NCBI GenBank assembly: GCA_011049385.1 | Contig: DSBX01000350.1 | Location: 1 to 9,136, forward strand | From: Caldifarciminota bacterium | GTDB lineage: Bacteria; Hydrothermota; Tepidihabitantia; Tepidihabitantales; Tepidihabitantaceae | Reading direction: 5' to 3' | Length of the DNA: 9,136 bases | Shown: positions 1-6,456 of the stretch, piece after piece | Layout: each line of letters opens with the position of its first letter | Position numbering within the stretch: the first letter of the stretch is position 1 | The notes under the pieces: generated by a model | The model's input: the letters and a program-made list of their open reading frames with translations, nothing else | Told to the model about the DNA's origin: nothing | The model's database searches: none | Translations under genes and position numbers: made by a program

Positions 1-11
1 AACATGAAGAT

Positions 12-40
12 TTCGCGTGTAAAATGGCCATACACGCGAA
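12..40. repeat. 10-bp perfect inverted repeat near left edge
   Basis: Arms TTCGCGTGTA (12-21) and TACACGCGAA (31-40) are perfectly complementary around a 9-nt loop. The loop end contains the palindrome ATGGCCAT (24-31). Neither strand shows a T-tract after the stem, so it is not a classical intrinsic terminator. Read leftward, it lies about 25 nt downstream of the start point expected from the promoter at 73-100. That suggests an operator or leader hairpin for a gene beyond the left edge. The repeat is seen directly; its role is inference. Confidence 0.6.
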
Positions 41-72
41 TTGTACGCAAAATCCGCCCCAACCTGCTGATG

Positions 73-100
73 TTCATAGAGATATAGAACTCGGTTTCAA
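73..100 (-). promoter_or_regulatory. putative sigma70-like promoter reading leftward out of the window
   Basis: On the minus strand TTGAAA (95-100) is followed after 16 nt by TATGAA (73-78). The surrounding ~90 bases are clearly AT-richer than the rest of the window. A short inverted repeat, CAACA-GAAT-TGTTG (98-111), overlaps the -35 element and could be an operator. The region 1-174 contains no coding sequence I can support, so this promoter would serve a leftward gene outside the window. No transcript evidence exists here. Confidence 0.35.
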
Positions 101-174
101 CAGAATTGTTGCACACTACCCGAAATTGCGGTTGCCGGGCCAGGCGGTTCGACGGAGACGGGAGCGCGGCCGGT

Positions 175-792
175 TCAGTCTTCGTCGGGCATTTCGAGCG
201 CCTGCCGGATGACGTCCGGGGTGAAGCCCCGGCGGGCGAGCATCGCGTAGAGTCGGCGCCGGAGCACTTCCGGTTCGAGCCGGGCGTGACGCCGGCGGTA
301 CTTGGCCGCGAGTTCGCGGGCGACTTCGAGCTCGTCCGGCGCTTCGGCCAGCGCGGCCTCGATGGTCTTGCGCTCGACGCCGCGCTTCATCAGTTCGCCC
401 CGGACGTTCCACTTGCCCTTCCGGCCGATGGTGACCCGGTCCCGGGTGAAGTCGCGGGCGTATTGTTCGTCGTCGAGGAGCTTGAGTTCGCGCAGGCGGG
501 CCATCGCCGCGGCGACGATGTCGGGCGCGAAGCCCTTGCGGGCAAGCCGTTCCTGCATTTCTTTCTCGGTGCGGGCGCGATAGGAGAGGAGCAGGGCGGC
601 GTATTCCTTGGCGCGGGAGAGTTGTTCGTCGCGGACGATGCGCTCGACGTCGGCCTCGGTGAGTTCCGCACCGGGCGCGAGCTCGAGCCGGCTGACGGTC
701 TTCTCGTCGAGCGAGAAGGCGTACGCGCCGTCGAGGAAGACCGAGACCCGGCGCTTACTTCTTCTTTGCGGCTCGAGCCGCGTCAGCTTCAT
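175..792 (-). CDS. recX: RecX family regulatory protein
   Basis: A 205-residue RecX homologue, the small helical-repeat protein that binds RecA filaments and limits or modulates recombinase activity. It opens with the typical TRLEPQRRSKRRVSVFLDG stretch. Three tandem three-helix units follow, with family hallmarks such as LLSYRARTEKEMQERLARKG in the second and LDDEQYARDFTRDR after it. It is somewhat longer than the E. coli protein (166 residues). The ATG at 792 is chosen because it gives the canonical N-terminus. This start lies inside recA, so the two genes overlap by 38 nt in different frames. I see no good ribosome-binding site before it, so translation is probably coupled to recA. Family assignment is firm; the exact start is slightly less so. 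Confidence 0.93.
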   Translation of the reverse strand: MKLTRLEPQRRSKRRVSVFLDGAYAFSLDEKTVSRLELAPGAELTEADVERIVRDEQLSRAKEYAALLLSYRARTEKEMQERLARKGFAPDIVAAAMARLRELKLLDDEQYARDFTRDRVTIGRKGKWNVRGELMKRGVERKTIEAALAEAPDELEVARELAAKYRRRHARLEPEVLRRRLYAMLARRGFTPDVIRQALEMPDED

Positions 793-1816
793 CGCTCGCC
801 GCGGGCGCGGCCTTGCGCGGTTGCGGGATGCCGAGCTTTTCGTACAGCGTCCGTTCGGCCGCAAGCCGGTCCTCTTCGTTCTCCTCGAGAAAGGTGATGG
901 CCGCGTCCCGGCCCTGGCCGATGCGTTTGTCGCCGAAGGCGTACCAGGAGCCGGACTTGCTGAAGATCTCGTGTTCGACGCCGATGTCAACCAGCTCGCC
1001 CAGCCGGGAGACGCCCTTGCCGTAGATGATGTCGAACTCGGTGGTCCTGAACGGCGGCGCGACCTTGTTCTTGACCACCCGCACCCGGGTCCGGTTGCCG
1101 ATGACCTCGTCACCCTTCTTGATGGCCGCAATCCGGCGGACGTCAATCCGCATTGTGGTGTAGAACTTGAGGGCAAGGCCGCCCGGGGTCGTCTCGGGAC
1201 TGCCGAACATCACGCCGATCTTGTGCCGGAGCTGGTTGGTGAAGACCGCGCAGGTGCCGGACCGGCTGGTCACGCCGGAGAGCTTGCGCAGTGCCTGCGA
1301 CATCAGCCGGGCCTGGACCCCGACGAAAGCGTCGCCCATCTCGCCCTCGATTTCGGCCCGGGGGACGAGCGCGGCGACCGAGTCAATGACGAAGAGGTCG
1401 AGCCCGCCCGAGCGGGTGAGAATCTCCGCGATTTCGAGCGCCTGCTCGCCCGAGTCGGGCTGGGAGACGAGGAGCTTGTCGAGGTCAACGCCGAGGGCCT
1501 GGGCGTAGGTCGGGTCGAGCGCGTGCTCGGCGTCAATGAAGGCGGCCTGGCCGCCGAGCTTCTGGCATTCGGCGATAATCTGGAGACCAATCGTCGTCTT
1601 GCCCGATGCCTCGGGTCCGAAGATCTCGATGAACCTTCCCCGCGCGACGCCGCCGATGCCGAGCGCGGCGTCGAGCCCGATACTGCCGGTCGGGATGGCG
1701 TCGAGCTTGACCGCGGCCTGCCCGTCGCCGAGCGACATTACCGAGCCCTTGCCGAACTGCTTCTCAATCTGGCCGAGCGCGTTGCTCAGCGCTTTCTGCC
1801 GGTCGTCACTGGACAT
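755..1816 (-). CDS. recA: recombinase RecA
   Basis: RecA is the DNA-strand-exchange ATPase of homologous recombination and the co-protease that triggers LexA cleavage. The 353-residue product has Walker A GPEASGKT (residues 67-74), the catalytic glutamate in DAEHALD (E97), Walker B LFVID (141-145), and loop L2 running from NQLR (194-197) through PETTPGG to LKFYTTMRIDVRR. The frame is open further upstream through TTG codons (to 1828). ATG at 1816 is preferred because GGAGG sits 5 nt before it and the product then starts MSSDDRQKAL, as in relatives. The C-terminal tail is Ala/Asp/Glu-rich and ends in three lysines, unlike the acidic E. coli tail. Its last ~12 codons also encode the start of recX. 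It has its own promoter. Confidence 0.98.
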   Translation of the reverse strand: MSSDDRQKALSNALGQIEKQFGKGSVMSLGDGQAAVKLDAIPTGSIGLDAALGIGGVARGRFIEIFGPEASGKTTIGLQIIAECQKLGGQAAFIDAEHALDPTYAQALGVDLDKLLVSQPDSGEQALEIAEILTRSGGLDLFVIDSVAALVPRAEIEGEMGDAFVGVQARLMSQALRKLSGVTSRSGTCAVFTNQLRHKIGVMFGSPETTPGGLALKFYTTMRIDVRRIAAIKKGDEVIGNRTRVRVVKNKVAPPFRTTEFDIIYGKGVSRLGELVDIGVEHEIFSKSGSWYAFGDKRIGQGRDAAITFLEENEEDRLAAERTLYEKLGIPQPRKAAPAASDEADAARAAKKK

Positions 1817-1834
1817 CAATGCCTCCAATCGTCG

Positions 1835-1860
1835 TTACGGTAATGGCTGTGCACGGTGCA
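1835..1860. promoter_or_regulatory. two short palindromes between recA promoter and start (candidate operator)
   Basis: TTAC-G-GTAA (1835-1843) and TGCAC-G-GTGCA (1850-1860) are both perfect palindromes around a single central base. They share the core ACGGT, and their centres are 16 bp apart. The second lies just after the -10 hexamer, over the expected transcription start, a classic repressor position. recA is normally in the LexA regulon and LexA boxes differ by phylum, so an SOS operator is plausible. This is inference; no lexA gene is in the window. Confidence 0.4.
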
Positions 1861-1862
1861 GT

Positions 1863-1890
1863 ATCATAGAGCCGGGGCCGGGCCGGTCAA
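1863..1890 (-). promoter_or_regulatory. recA promoter, sigma70-like
   Basis: On the minus strand TTGACC (1885-1890) and TATGAT (1863-1868) are separated by 16 nt. Each matches the -35 and -10 consensus at five of six positions, which is striking in such GC-rich DNA. The -35 element overlaps the stop codon of the upstream ThiD2 gene. The predicted start is near 1856, giving a leader of about 40 nt with GGAGG before the recA ATG. Confidence 0.7.
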
Positions 1891-2318
1891 GGCCGGGGCG
1901 CGGCGAGGGCTCTGCGTTCGAGGTCGTAGAGCCGGAAGCGGGCGGCCTTGAACTTCACGGCCAGGCGCGGCTCGTCAATCTTGAGCAGTTCTTCGAGCAC
2001 GCGGCAGGATTCCTCACAGCGCTTGAAGTTGGCGGCGAGGACATCATCGAGACTGCGGCGCTTCGTCCGGTCGAAACGGTCGGCGCGGCCCGGGTCGGTT
2101 TCGCTGGCGCGCCGGGCGATGACCTGCCGCCGGAGCACCCGGACATCCGCACCGACCTTTGTGCGCAGGGCCCGGATACTGCGGAGCAGGCCGCGCTGTG
2201 CGGGCAGTCGCCCCGGGGGCGAATCCGGCCCGAACCGGACCACGTCTTCGACCACCTTCAGGCCCTCGGTGAGCCGGTTGAGGTTCACGTCCACAATGCG
2301 GGCGGTGCGGCTGTCCAT
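1887..2318 (-). CDS. stand-alone ThiD2-type protein (putative hydroxymethylpyrimidine phosphate kinase)
   Basis: A 143-residue protein resembling the ThiD2 domain, usually found fused to the N-terminus of thiamine-phosphate synthase ThiE. ThiD2 is known as a monofunctional kinase that phosphorylates hydroxymethylpyrimidine phosphate, making the pyrimidine half of thiamine. The two family signatures are visible: RIVDVNLNRLTEGLKVVED (residues 7-25), then AANFKRCEESCRVLEEL (95-111) leading into the FRLYDLERRAL helix. A basic middle segment (LRRQVIARR ... FDRTKRRS) links them. No ThiE domain follows; the frame ends at the recA promoter. The ATG at 2318 has only a weak ribosome-binding site. A weak -10-like TAAGCT 6 nt before it raises the possibility of a near-leaderless transcript. 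Family call is good; the activity of the separate domain is inferred. Confidence 0.75.
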   Translation of the reverse strand: MDSRTARIVDVNLNRLTEGLKVVEDVVRFGPDSPPGRLPAQRGLLRSIRALRTKVGADVRVLRRQVIARRASETDPGRADRFDRTKRRSLDDVLAANFKRCEESCRVLEELLKIDEPRLAVKFKAARFRLYDLERRALAAPRP

Positions 2319-2324
2319 CAGCTC

Positions 2325-2352
2325 AGCTTAGCCCGCGGGGAGAGCCGTGCAA
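2325..2352 (-). promoter_or_regulatory. weak promoter candidate before ThiD2 gene
   Basis: TTGCAC (2347-2352) and TAAGCT (2325-2330) are spaced by 16 nt on the minus strand. The -10 is a poor match (three of six). It is listed because the 65-nt gap (2319-2383) is otherwise empty, the -35 hexamer equals the one before the peptidase gene, and the gene lacks a clear ribosome-binding site. The start point would fall at or next to the ATG. Confidence 0.2.
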
Positions 2353-2383
2353 GCCGCTTGGTCTAAGGCGGTACGATGCGGTG

Positions 2384-2569
2384 CTAGCCGCCGCAGCAGC
2401 AGGAGTCGGGCTTCTTCGGCGTATCGTCCGGCTTGCGGACCAGCAGGGGTTTGCCGGTGCCGGCGCAGGTGATGACGCATTCTTCCTTGCAGTCGCAGGC
2501 CTTGGTGACGGTCAGTTCCAGCCCGTAGTCCGGGCAGTAGACGATGTCACCGAGTTCGAACTTGCTCAT
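2384..2569 (-). CDS. cysteine-rich small protein, possible metal-binding
   Basis: A 61-residue acidic protein with eight cysteines (12, 25, 27, 31, 35 and 57-59) and a C-terminal CCCGG. The pattern YCPDYGLELTVTKACDC followed by CVITCAG recalls small desulforedoxin or zinc-ribbon-like proteins, with one expected cysteine of the first pair replaced by tyrosine. This is resemblance only, and I cannot name the family. AAGGAG lies 6 nt before the ATG at 2569, so the start is well supported. No signal peptide or membrane segment is seen, so it is probably cytoplasmic. It follows the secreted peptidase by 44 nt and may share its transcript. Iron or zinc binding is inferred from cysteine content. Confidence 0.7.
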   Translation of the reverse strand: MSKFELGDIVYCPDYGLELTVTKACDCKEECVITCAGTGKPLLVRKPDDTPKKPDSCCCGG

Positions 2570-2613
2570 CGGTTACTCCTTGCAAGGACCGGTCGTGTTT
2601 GAGGGCAAAGTTG

Positions 2614-4116
2614 TCAGCGGGCGAGGATGAGCCGGTACGACGCTTCCCGGCCGGCTTCGGTCACCCGGCAGAAGTAGACGCCCGGGCCGAGATGAGCGAG
2701 GTCGTTCAGCCCCGGCGCGAGCCGAGCTACCCGACGGCCGGCGGCATCGAGCAGGAACGCGGGAGCCTGGTCCGGGCCGAGGTTGAGCATCCCCCGCATC
2801 ACGGTCGGGCCGCAGGCCGGGGTGAGCGGTTCCGCGCCTGGCGTCTCCCGGGTGCCGAGCGGCAGGGGAATCAGTGCGTAGGCGCCGACCCAGGAGCCTT
2901 CGGGAATCTCGATCGGGACGTCCCAACAGCGGGAGATGTAGTTGCCTTCGCCATCCTCGATGGAGAACCGCTCGATGGTGCCTTCGATGCCGTCGCGGAC
3001 ACCGTCGAAGCAGTTGAGGAACAGCGAGTCCGCGCCGGTTTCGACCAGCAGGGATTCGGCGTCGGTCAGGTCGAACACGAGGTCGTGATCCGGGAACGGG
3101 ACGTCGGCGCCGGCCCAGCGCCAGGGCCGGAGGTCGCGCCGGTAGAGCGGCATCGCCCGCGGCCCGACCACGAAGCGCATCCCGACCTTCTCGCGCGAGC
3201 CGTGCGCGACCCGCAGTCGGCCGAGCAGCGTCGGTTCGTAGCCGATGCGGTCGGTCGCGTAGGCGGCGGCGCGTGCGCTGAGCCCGGTGTCCATCACCGC
3301 GACGTAGGACATCCAGAAGTAGCCGGCGTCGCCCCAGCCCGTGCCCCAGGAGTTGGCGATGCGGAACGCGCCCGGGCCGTCGTTGGTCGTCAGCGTGTCG
3401 CAGTAGCCGACAAAGGTCACCGCGTGCCCGCCGCGGTTGGTGCCGTAGCGGTCGGCGACGGTGTAGATGTTGTCGAAGTTGCGGATGTTGTCGAAGTTGG
3501 AGTAGACCGCGATGCCGAGGGTGGCGGTCTCGCCGTTGGCGAGCCGCTGGCGGAGCAGGTTGACGCCGATGGTATCGGTGAGGCTGATGGTGTGGCGGCT
3601 CTCGGCCCGGAAGGGAAGCGCGCGGGCCATCGCGGTGTCGGTGGGCCAGGCGGTGTGGTTCCAGTCCCGGTAGGGCATATCCACGAGGTTGGCACAGCCC
3701 TGGCCGATGAGCAGGTCCATCGCGTCGGAGAAGGAGGAGCCCCGGTCCACGCCGCCGTTGATCTGGTTGTAGATGAACGCCGGGCTGAACTGGTTTTCCC
3801 GCTCGTTGACGTCCCAGCCGTGCTCGAGCCACTCGGTATGGGTCTTGTGGTAGTACCCGACCGCCCAGGCGGTGCAGGAGCCCTGCCGGCCCTGGTTGCC
3901 GACCGGCGGCATCTCGGGCGACAGGTCAACGTGGACGACGGTGTCCACCGAGGCGCGTCCGGGCAGGACATCCACCTGCTGGACCTGTACCCAGCCCGGC
4001 GCGGCGAAGTCTTCCGGTATCCAGCCGAGACCGTATTGACTGTAGTCCTCGGCCGGCGTCGGAAGGGCAATCAGCAACAGGCTCAGGACGGCGTATCGGT
4101 AAGGGCGGCAGTTCAT
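2614..4116 (-). CDS. secreted papain-family (C1A) cysteine peptidase with C-terminal sorting-like tail
   Basis: A 500-residue exported peptidase. Residues 1-22 form a signal peptide (basic start, hydrophobic LSLLLIALP, probable cleavage after PTPA). The C1 catalytic domain spans about 65-285, with the oxyanion glutamine Q75 and nucleophile C81 in NQGRQGSCTAW, histidine H231 in GGHAVTFVGY, and asparagine N255 in NSWGTGWG, so all catalytic residues are present. No typical inhibitory pro-domain fits in the ~40 residues before it. Residues ~300-430 form a beta-rich region of unknown fold. The last ~60 residues (LNLGPDQ ... GPGVYFCRVTEAG ... RLILAR) resemble type IX secretion or surface-anchoring tails. 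AGGAGG lies 5 nt before the ATG at 4116. It has its own promoter and a leader hairpin. The substrate is unknown; degradation of external protein is the likely role. Confidence 0.9.
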   Translation of the reverse strand: MNCRPYRYAVLSLLLIALPTPAEDYSQYGLGWIPEDFAAPGWVQVQQVDVLPGRASVDTVVHVDLSPEMPPVGNQGRQGSCTAWAVGYYHKTHTEWLEHGWDVNERENQFSPAFIYNQINGGVDRGSSFSDAMDLLIGQGCANLVDMPYRDWNHTAWPTDTAMARALPFRAESRHTISLTDTIGVNLLRQRLANGETATLGIAVYSNFDNIRNFDNIYTVADRYGTNRGGHAVTFVGYCDTLTTNDGPGAFRIANSWGTGWGDAGYFWMSYVAVMDTGLSARAAAYATDRIGYEPTLLGRLRVAHGSREKVGMRFVVGPRAMPLYRRDLRPWRWAGADVPFPDHDLVFDLTDAESLLVETGADSLFLNCFDGVRDGIEGTIERFSIEDGEGNYISRCWDVPIEIPEGSWVGAYALIPLPLGTRETPGAEPLTPACGPTVMRGMLNLGPDQAPAFLLDAAGRRVARLAPGLNDLAHLGPGVYFCRVTEAGREASYRLILAR

Positions 4117-4133
4117 ATTGACCTCCTGCGGGC

Positions 4134-4165
4134 GACAGCCGGTTCCGGCATGCGAACCGGCTGTC
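4134..4165. repeat. perfect 12-bp inverted repeat in the peptidase mRNA leader
   Basis: Arms GACAGCCGGTTC (4134-4145) and GAACCGGCTGTC (4154-4165) flank an 8-nt loop containing GCATGC. The hairpin lies between the predicted transcription start (~4176) and the ribosome-binding site (4122-4127) of the peptidase gene. There is no T-tract on either strand, so it does not look like an intrinsic terminator for the upstream receptor gene. An operator, an mRNA-stabilising 5' hairpin or an attenuator are all possible. Confidence 0.75.
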
Positions 4166-4182
4166 CCGGTATTCTTCGTACC

Positions 4183-4210
4183 AGTATAGACTCCGTCCGT
4201 CGGCGTGCAA
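4183..4210 (-). promoter_or_regulatory. putative promoter of the peptidase gene
   Basis: On the minus strand TTGCAC (4205-4210) is followed after 16 nt by TATACT (4183-4188), a five-of-six -10 match in a small AT-rich patch. It sits in the 105-nt gap after the receptor gene. The spacing equals that of the recA promoter. It implies the peptidase is transcribed separately from the receptor. Confidence 0.5.
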
Positions 4211-4221
4211 GCGGGGACGGG

Positions 4222-6456
4222 TCAGAAGCTCAGCTTGAGCCCGGCGAGGAACCACCTTCCCCGGGTCGGGCCCCAGAGCGGAACCTCCTGGGCGATCCAT
4301 TCGTCCTGGACGAAGTCGGTCAGGTTGTTGGCCGAGACGAACGCTTCGTAGCCGACCCCGGCATCCGGCCCGCCGCCCCAGCGCTTCGCCAGCCGGGCGT
4401 GCCAGAGCGCGTGGTTGGGTGACATCGGGCCCTCGACGAGGTGCTCGCCGTGCCGGCGCTGAGTCGGCATCCCGCCGACGAACTCGCCGCTCAAGCTCGC
4501 GCTCAGGCCGAGCCGGGCGAGGTTGTAGCCTGCGGTCCAACTCGCGGCGTGGCGCGAGCGGTAGGGCAGGGCCCGGCCGGTTTCCGCGTCCTGCGCGTCT
4601 AGCAGGGAGTAGCCGGCCCGGAGCAGGAGCCCGGGCAACGGCCGGAACGCCGCACCCAGGTTGACGCCGCGGGTCATCACCTCGCCGCGGTTGAACTGCC
4701 GGTACTGCCGGACGTTGCGAGCCGTGTCCAGCCCCACCATCGAATCGGTCACCATATCGAACAGGCGGTTGTGGAACAACCCGACCGAGAACGAGTAGTC
4801 CGCCCGGCTCAGCTCCGCGCTCAACTGGGCGTTGCGCGACCGTTCCGGGGCGAGGTCCGGGTTCTGAATCAGCTCTACCAGTTCCCGGCCCGCGCAGAAC
4901 TGGGCCAGCTTCGAGTACAGGCTCGGCGCGCGGAAGCCGGTGCCGTACGAACCGCGCAGCCGGACGTGCGTGGTCGGCGCGTACATCACCGCCGCGCCGG
5001 GCATGAACCGGGTACCGAAGCGCGAGAACCGTTCCAGCCGGCCGGTGCCGATCACGGTCACCGGGCCCAGCGACAGTTCGTCTTCGGCCACCAGCCCGAG
5101 CCGGGACTGGGTCCGCGCCTGCGGACTGGTGTTCTCGGTCAGGCGTTCGTGCCGGCCGGACAGCGTGACCGACAGTCGCTGGTTGAAAGGCAGTTGCCCG
5201 GCATACTGCAGGTCGCCGTAGCCGACTTCCTCGAAGGCGTCCAGCCACCGTTCCTGCGTGAACACCCGTTGTCGGTAGCCGGACCATGACCCCCGACCGG
5301 TGAGCAGGCTCGCCGCGCCCGCCTGCCAGCGCAGGACCGCCATCGGCCCCCAGCTCGCGATGTTCGGATTCTCCAGCAAGCCGGTGTCCGAGCGGCCGGC
5401 GACCCGGTCCATCGCCCCGCCCCGGCGCTCATCGGTCCAGGAGTAGCCGGACAGGGTCAGGTCGAGCCGCTCGTGCAGACGGGCCAGCAGGCGCGCCGAA
5501 ACGCCGGTCTGGGTCGAGGCCGGGAAGTCCGACACGCCGTCGCCGTCAATGTCCGACGCCCCGGTCTGGCGCCGGCTCAGGGTCGCGCTGGCGTCGAGCC
5601 GGTCGAGCTTCGCGTCTACCCCGGCCTGGACGCGCTGGTTGCCGAAACTGCCCGCCTCGAGTTGGCCCATCCCTCCGGTCCGTCTCACCGCGCTCGGCAC
5701 GACGTTGACCACCCCGCCGAACGCCTCGCCGCCGTAGGTCAGCCCGCCCGCACCGGTCGCGATTTCCACCCGCTCGACCCCGGTTACCGGCACGTGCGCG
5801 AGTCCGTAACTGCCGAGGTCGGCCAGGCCCGGCATGCCGTCGAGCAGGACGGTCGTGTACTTACCGTCCAGGCCCTGGAGCTGGATCTCGCCCGACCCGC
5901 TCACCGGACAGCAGGCCGCGATCGTTACCCCGGGCTCGGCCCGGAGCGCGTCCTGGATGTTGTCCGCGCCCCTCTCTTCGATGTCGCGGCGGGTTACGAC
6001 CCGGGTCGGCGCGACCCGGTCACCCAGGTTACGGACCGGGGCTTCGGCCCGGGCGTCAATCGGCGCCACGTCAATCCGCGCCGGCCGGAGCCGGAAGTCC
6101 AGCACCGCCGGTTGGCCGCGCAGGCTGACTCGGCTGGTTTCGGTTCCATAGCCGACCGCCGAGGCGGTCACCTCGTATTCGCCGGCCGGGATGTCTGTTA
6201 CTGCATAGCGGCCGGCACTGTCGGCCGCGGCCCCGAGCCCGGAGCCTTCGAGCACCACGTTTGCCCACGGCACCGGGTTGCCGGTCCCGGCTTCGAACAC
6301 CCGGCCGGTGAGTCGTCCGGCCCGGGCCATCCCGGCCGGCTCGGCAATCAGCCCGAGCAGGAACGCTTCGGTCTCAACCAGTTGCTGGGCGGTCGTGAAC
6401 GGCGCCGGGATGAAGGCGAGCACCGGCACCCGGTCGCAAGCGATACGGGTCATCAC
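4222..6456 (-). CDS. TonB-dependent outer-membrane receptor, abnormal N-terminus
   Basis: An outer-membrane gated-channel receptor for a scarce nutrient of unknown identity. From the GTG at 6456 the frame encodes 744 residues. A carboxypeptidase-regulatory-like beta domain lies at ~48-125 (GRLTGRVFEAGTG ... GYGTETSRVSL). The plug follows at ~145-255, with PTRVVTRRDIEERGADNIQDAL, a CC pair (182-183) before GEIQLQGLDGKYTTVLLDGMPG, and RVEIATGAGGLTYGGEAFGGVVNVV. The barrel from ~265 ends in the terminal aromatic residue LKLSF typical of outer-membrane proteins. Residues 1-47 are not a signal peptide. The open frame continues upstream to a TGA at 6607 without another usual start, and that upstream part looks like an ASKHA ATPase. 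GTG/ATG at 6456/6453 are therefore only formal starts. Without a signal sequence the receptor is probably not exported, so it is either a pseudogene or the product of a misjoin. The substrate cannot be told from sequence. Confidence 0.8.
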   Translation of the reverse strand: MMTRIACDRVPVLAFIPAPFTTAQQLVETEAFLLGLIAEPAGMARAGRLTGRVFEAGTGNPVPWANVVLEGSGLGAAADSAGRYAVTDIPAGEYEVTASAVGYGTETSRVSLRGQPAVLDFRLRPARIDVAPIDARAEAPVRNLGDRVAPTRVVTRRDIEERGADNIQDALRAEPGVTIAACCPVSGSGEIQLQGLDGKYTTVLLDGMPGLADLGSYGLAHVPVTGVERVEIATGAGGLTYGGEAFGGVVNVVPSAVRRTGGMGQLEAGSFGNQRVQAGVDAKLDRLDASATLSRRQTGASDIDGDGVSDFPASTQTGVSARLLARLHERLDLTLSGYSWTDERRGGAMDRVAGRSDTGLLENPNIASWGPMAVLRWQAGAASLLTGRGSWSGYRQRVFTQERWLDAFEEVGYGDLQYAGQLPFNQRLSVTLSGRHERLTENTSPQARTQSRLGLVAEDELSLGPVTVIGTGRLERFSRFGTRFMPGAAVMYAPTTHVRLRGSYGTGFRAPSLYSKLAQFCAGRELVELIQNPDLAPERSRNAQLSAELSRADYSFSVGLFHNRLFDMVTDSMVGLDTARNVRQYRQFNRGEVMTRGVNLGAAFRPLPGLLLRAGYSLLDAQDAETGRALPYRSRHAASWTAGYNLARLGLSASLSGEFVGGMPTQRRHGEHLVEGPMSPNHALWHARLAKRWGGGPDAGVGYEAFVSANNLTDFVQDEWIAQEVPLWGPTRGRWFLAGLKLSF

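Noticed and set aside
24..212. 62-codon plus-strand ORF at the left edge
   Set aside because: No ribosome-binding site or recognisable sequence; it runs across the promoter/inverted-repeat region and into the end of recX.
608..1843. Long plus-strand open frame (411 codons) opposite recA and recX
   Set aside because: It is a mirror of the strongly supported recA/recX coding strand in high-GC DNA; its translation has no recognisable domain and low-complexity composition.
1850..1860. Direct assignment as a Fibrobacter-type LexA box
   Set aside because: Half-sites agree but the spacer is one base instead of four, so it is kept only as a candidate operator.
2578..2587. Palindrome CCTTGCAAGG before the cysteine-rich gene
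   Set aside because: Only 10 bp and includes the AAGGAG ribosome-binding site region; expected by chance at this length.
4134..4165. Rho-independent terminator for the receptor gene
   Set aside because: The stem is strong, but no T-run follows on either strand, and it lies downstream of a better promoter match for the peptidase.
2599..4422. 607-codon plus-strand open frame opposite the peptidase
   Set aside because: Composition is Gly/Ala/Val/Arg/Glu-rich without domain features, whereas the opposite strand encodes a complete papain-type enzyme with signal peptide and catalytic residues.
3926..5287. 453-codon minus-strand open frame overlapping the receptor
   Set aside because: Out of frame with the receptor, Arg/Pro/Ala-rich and featureless; a shadow of GC-rich coding DNA.
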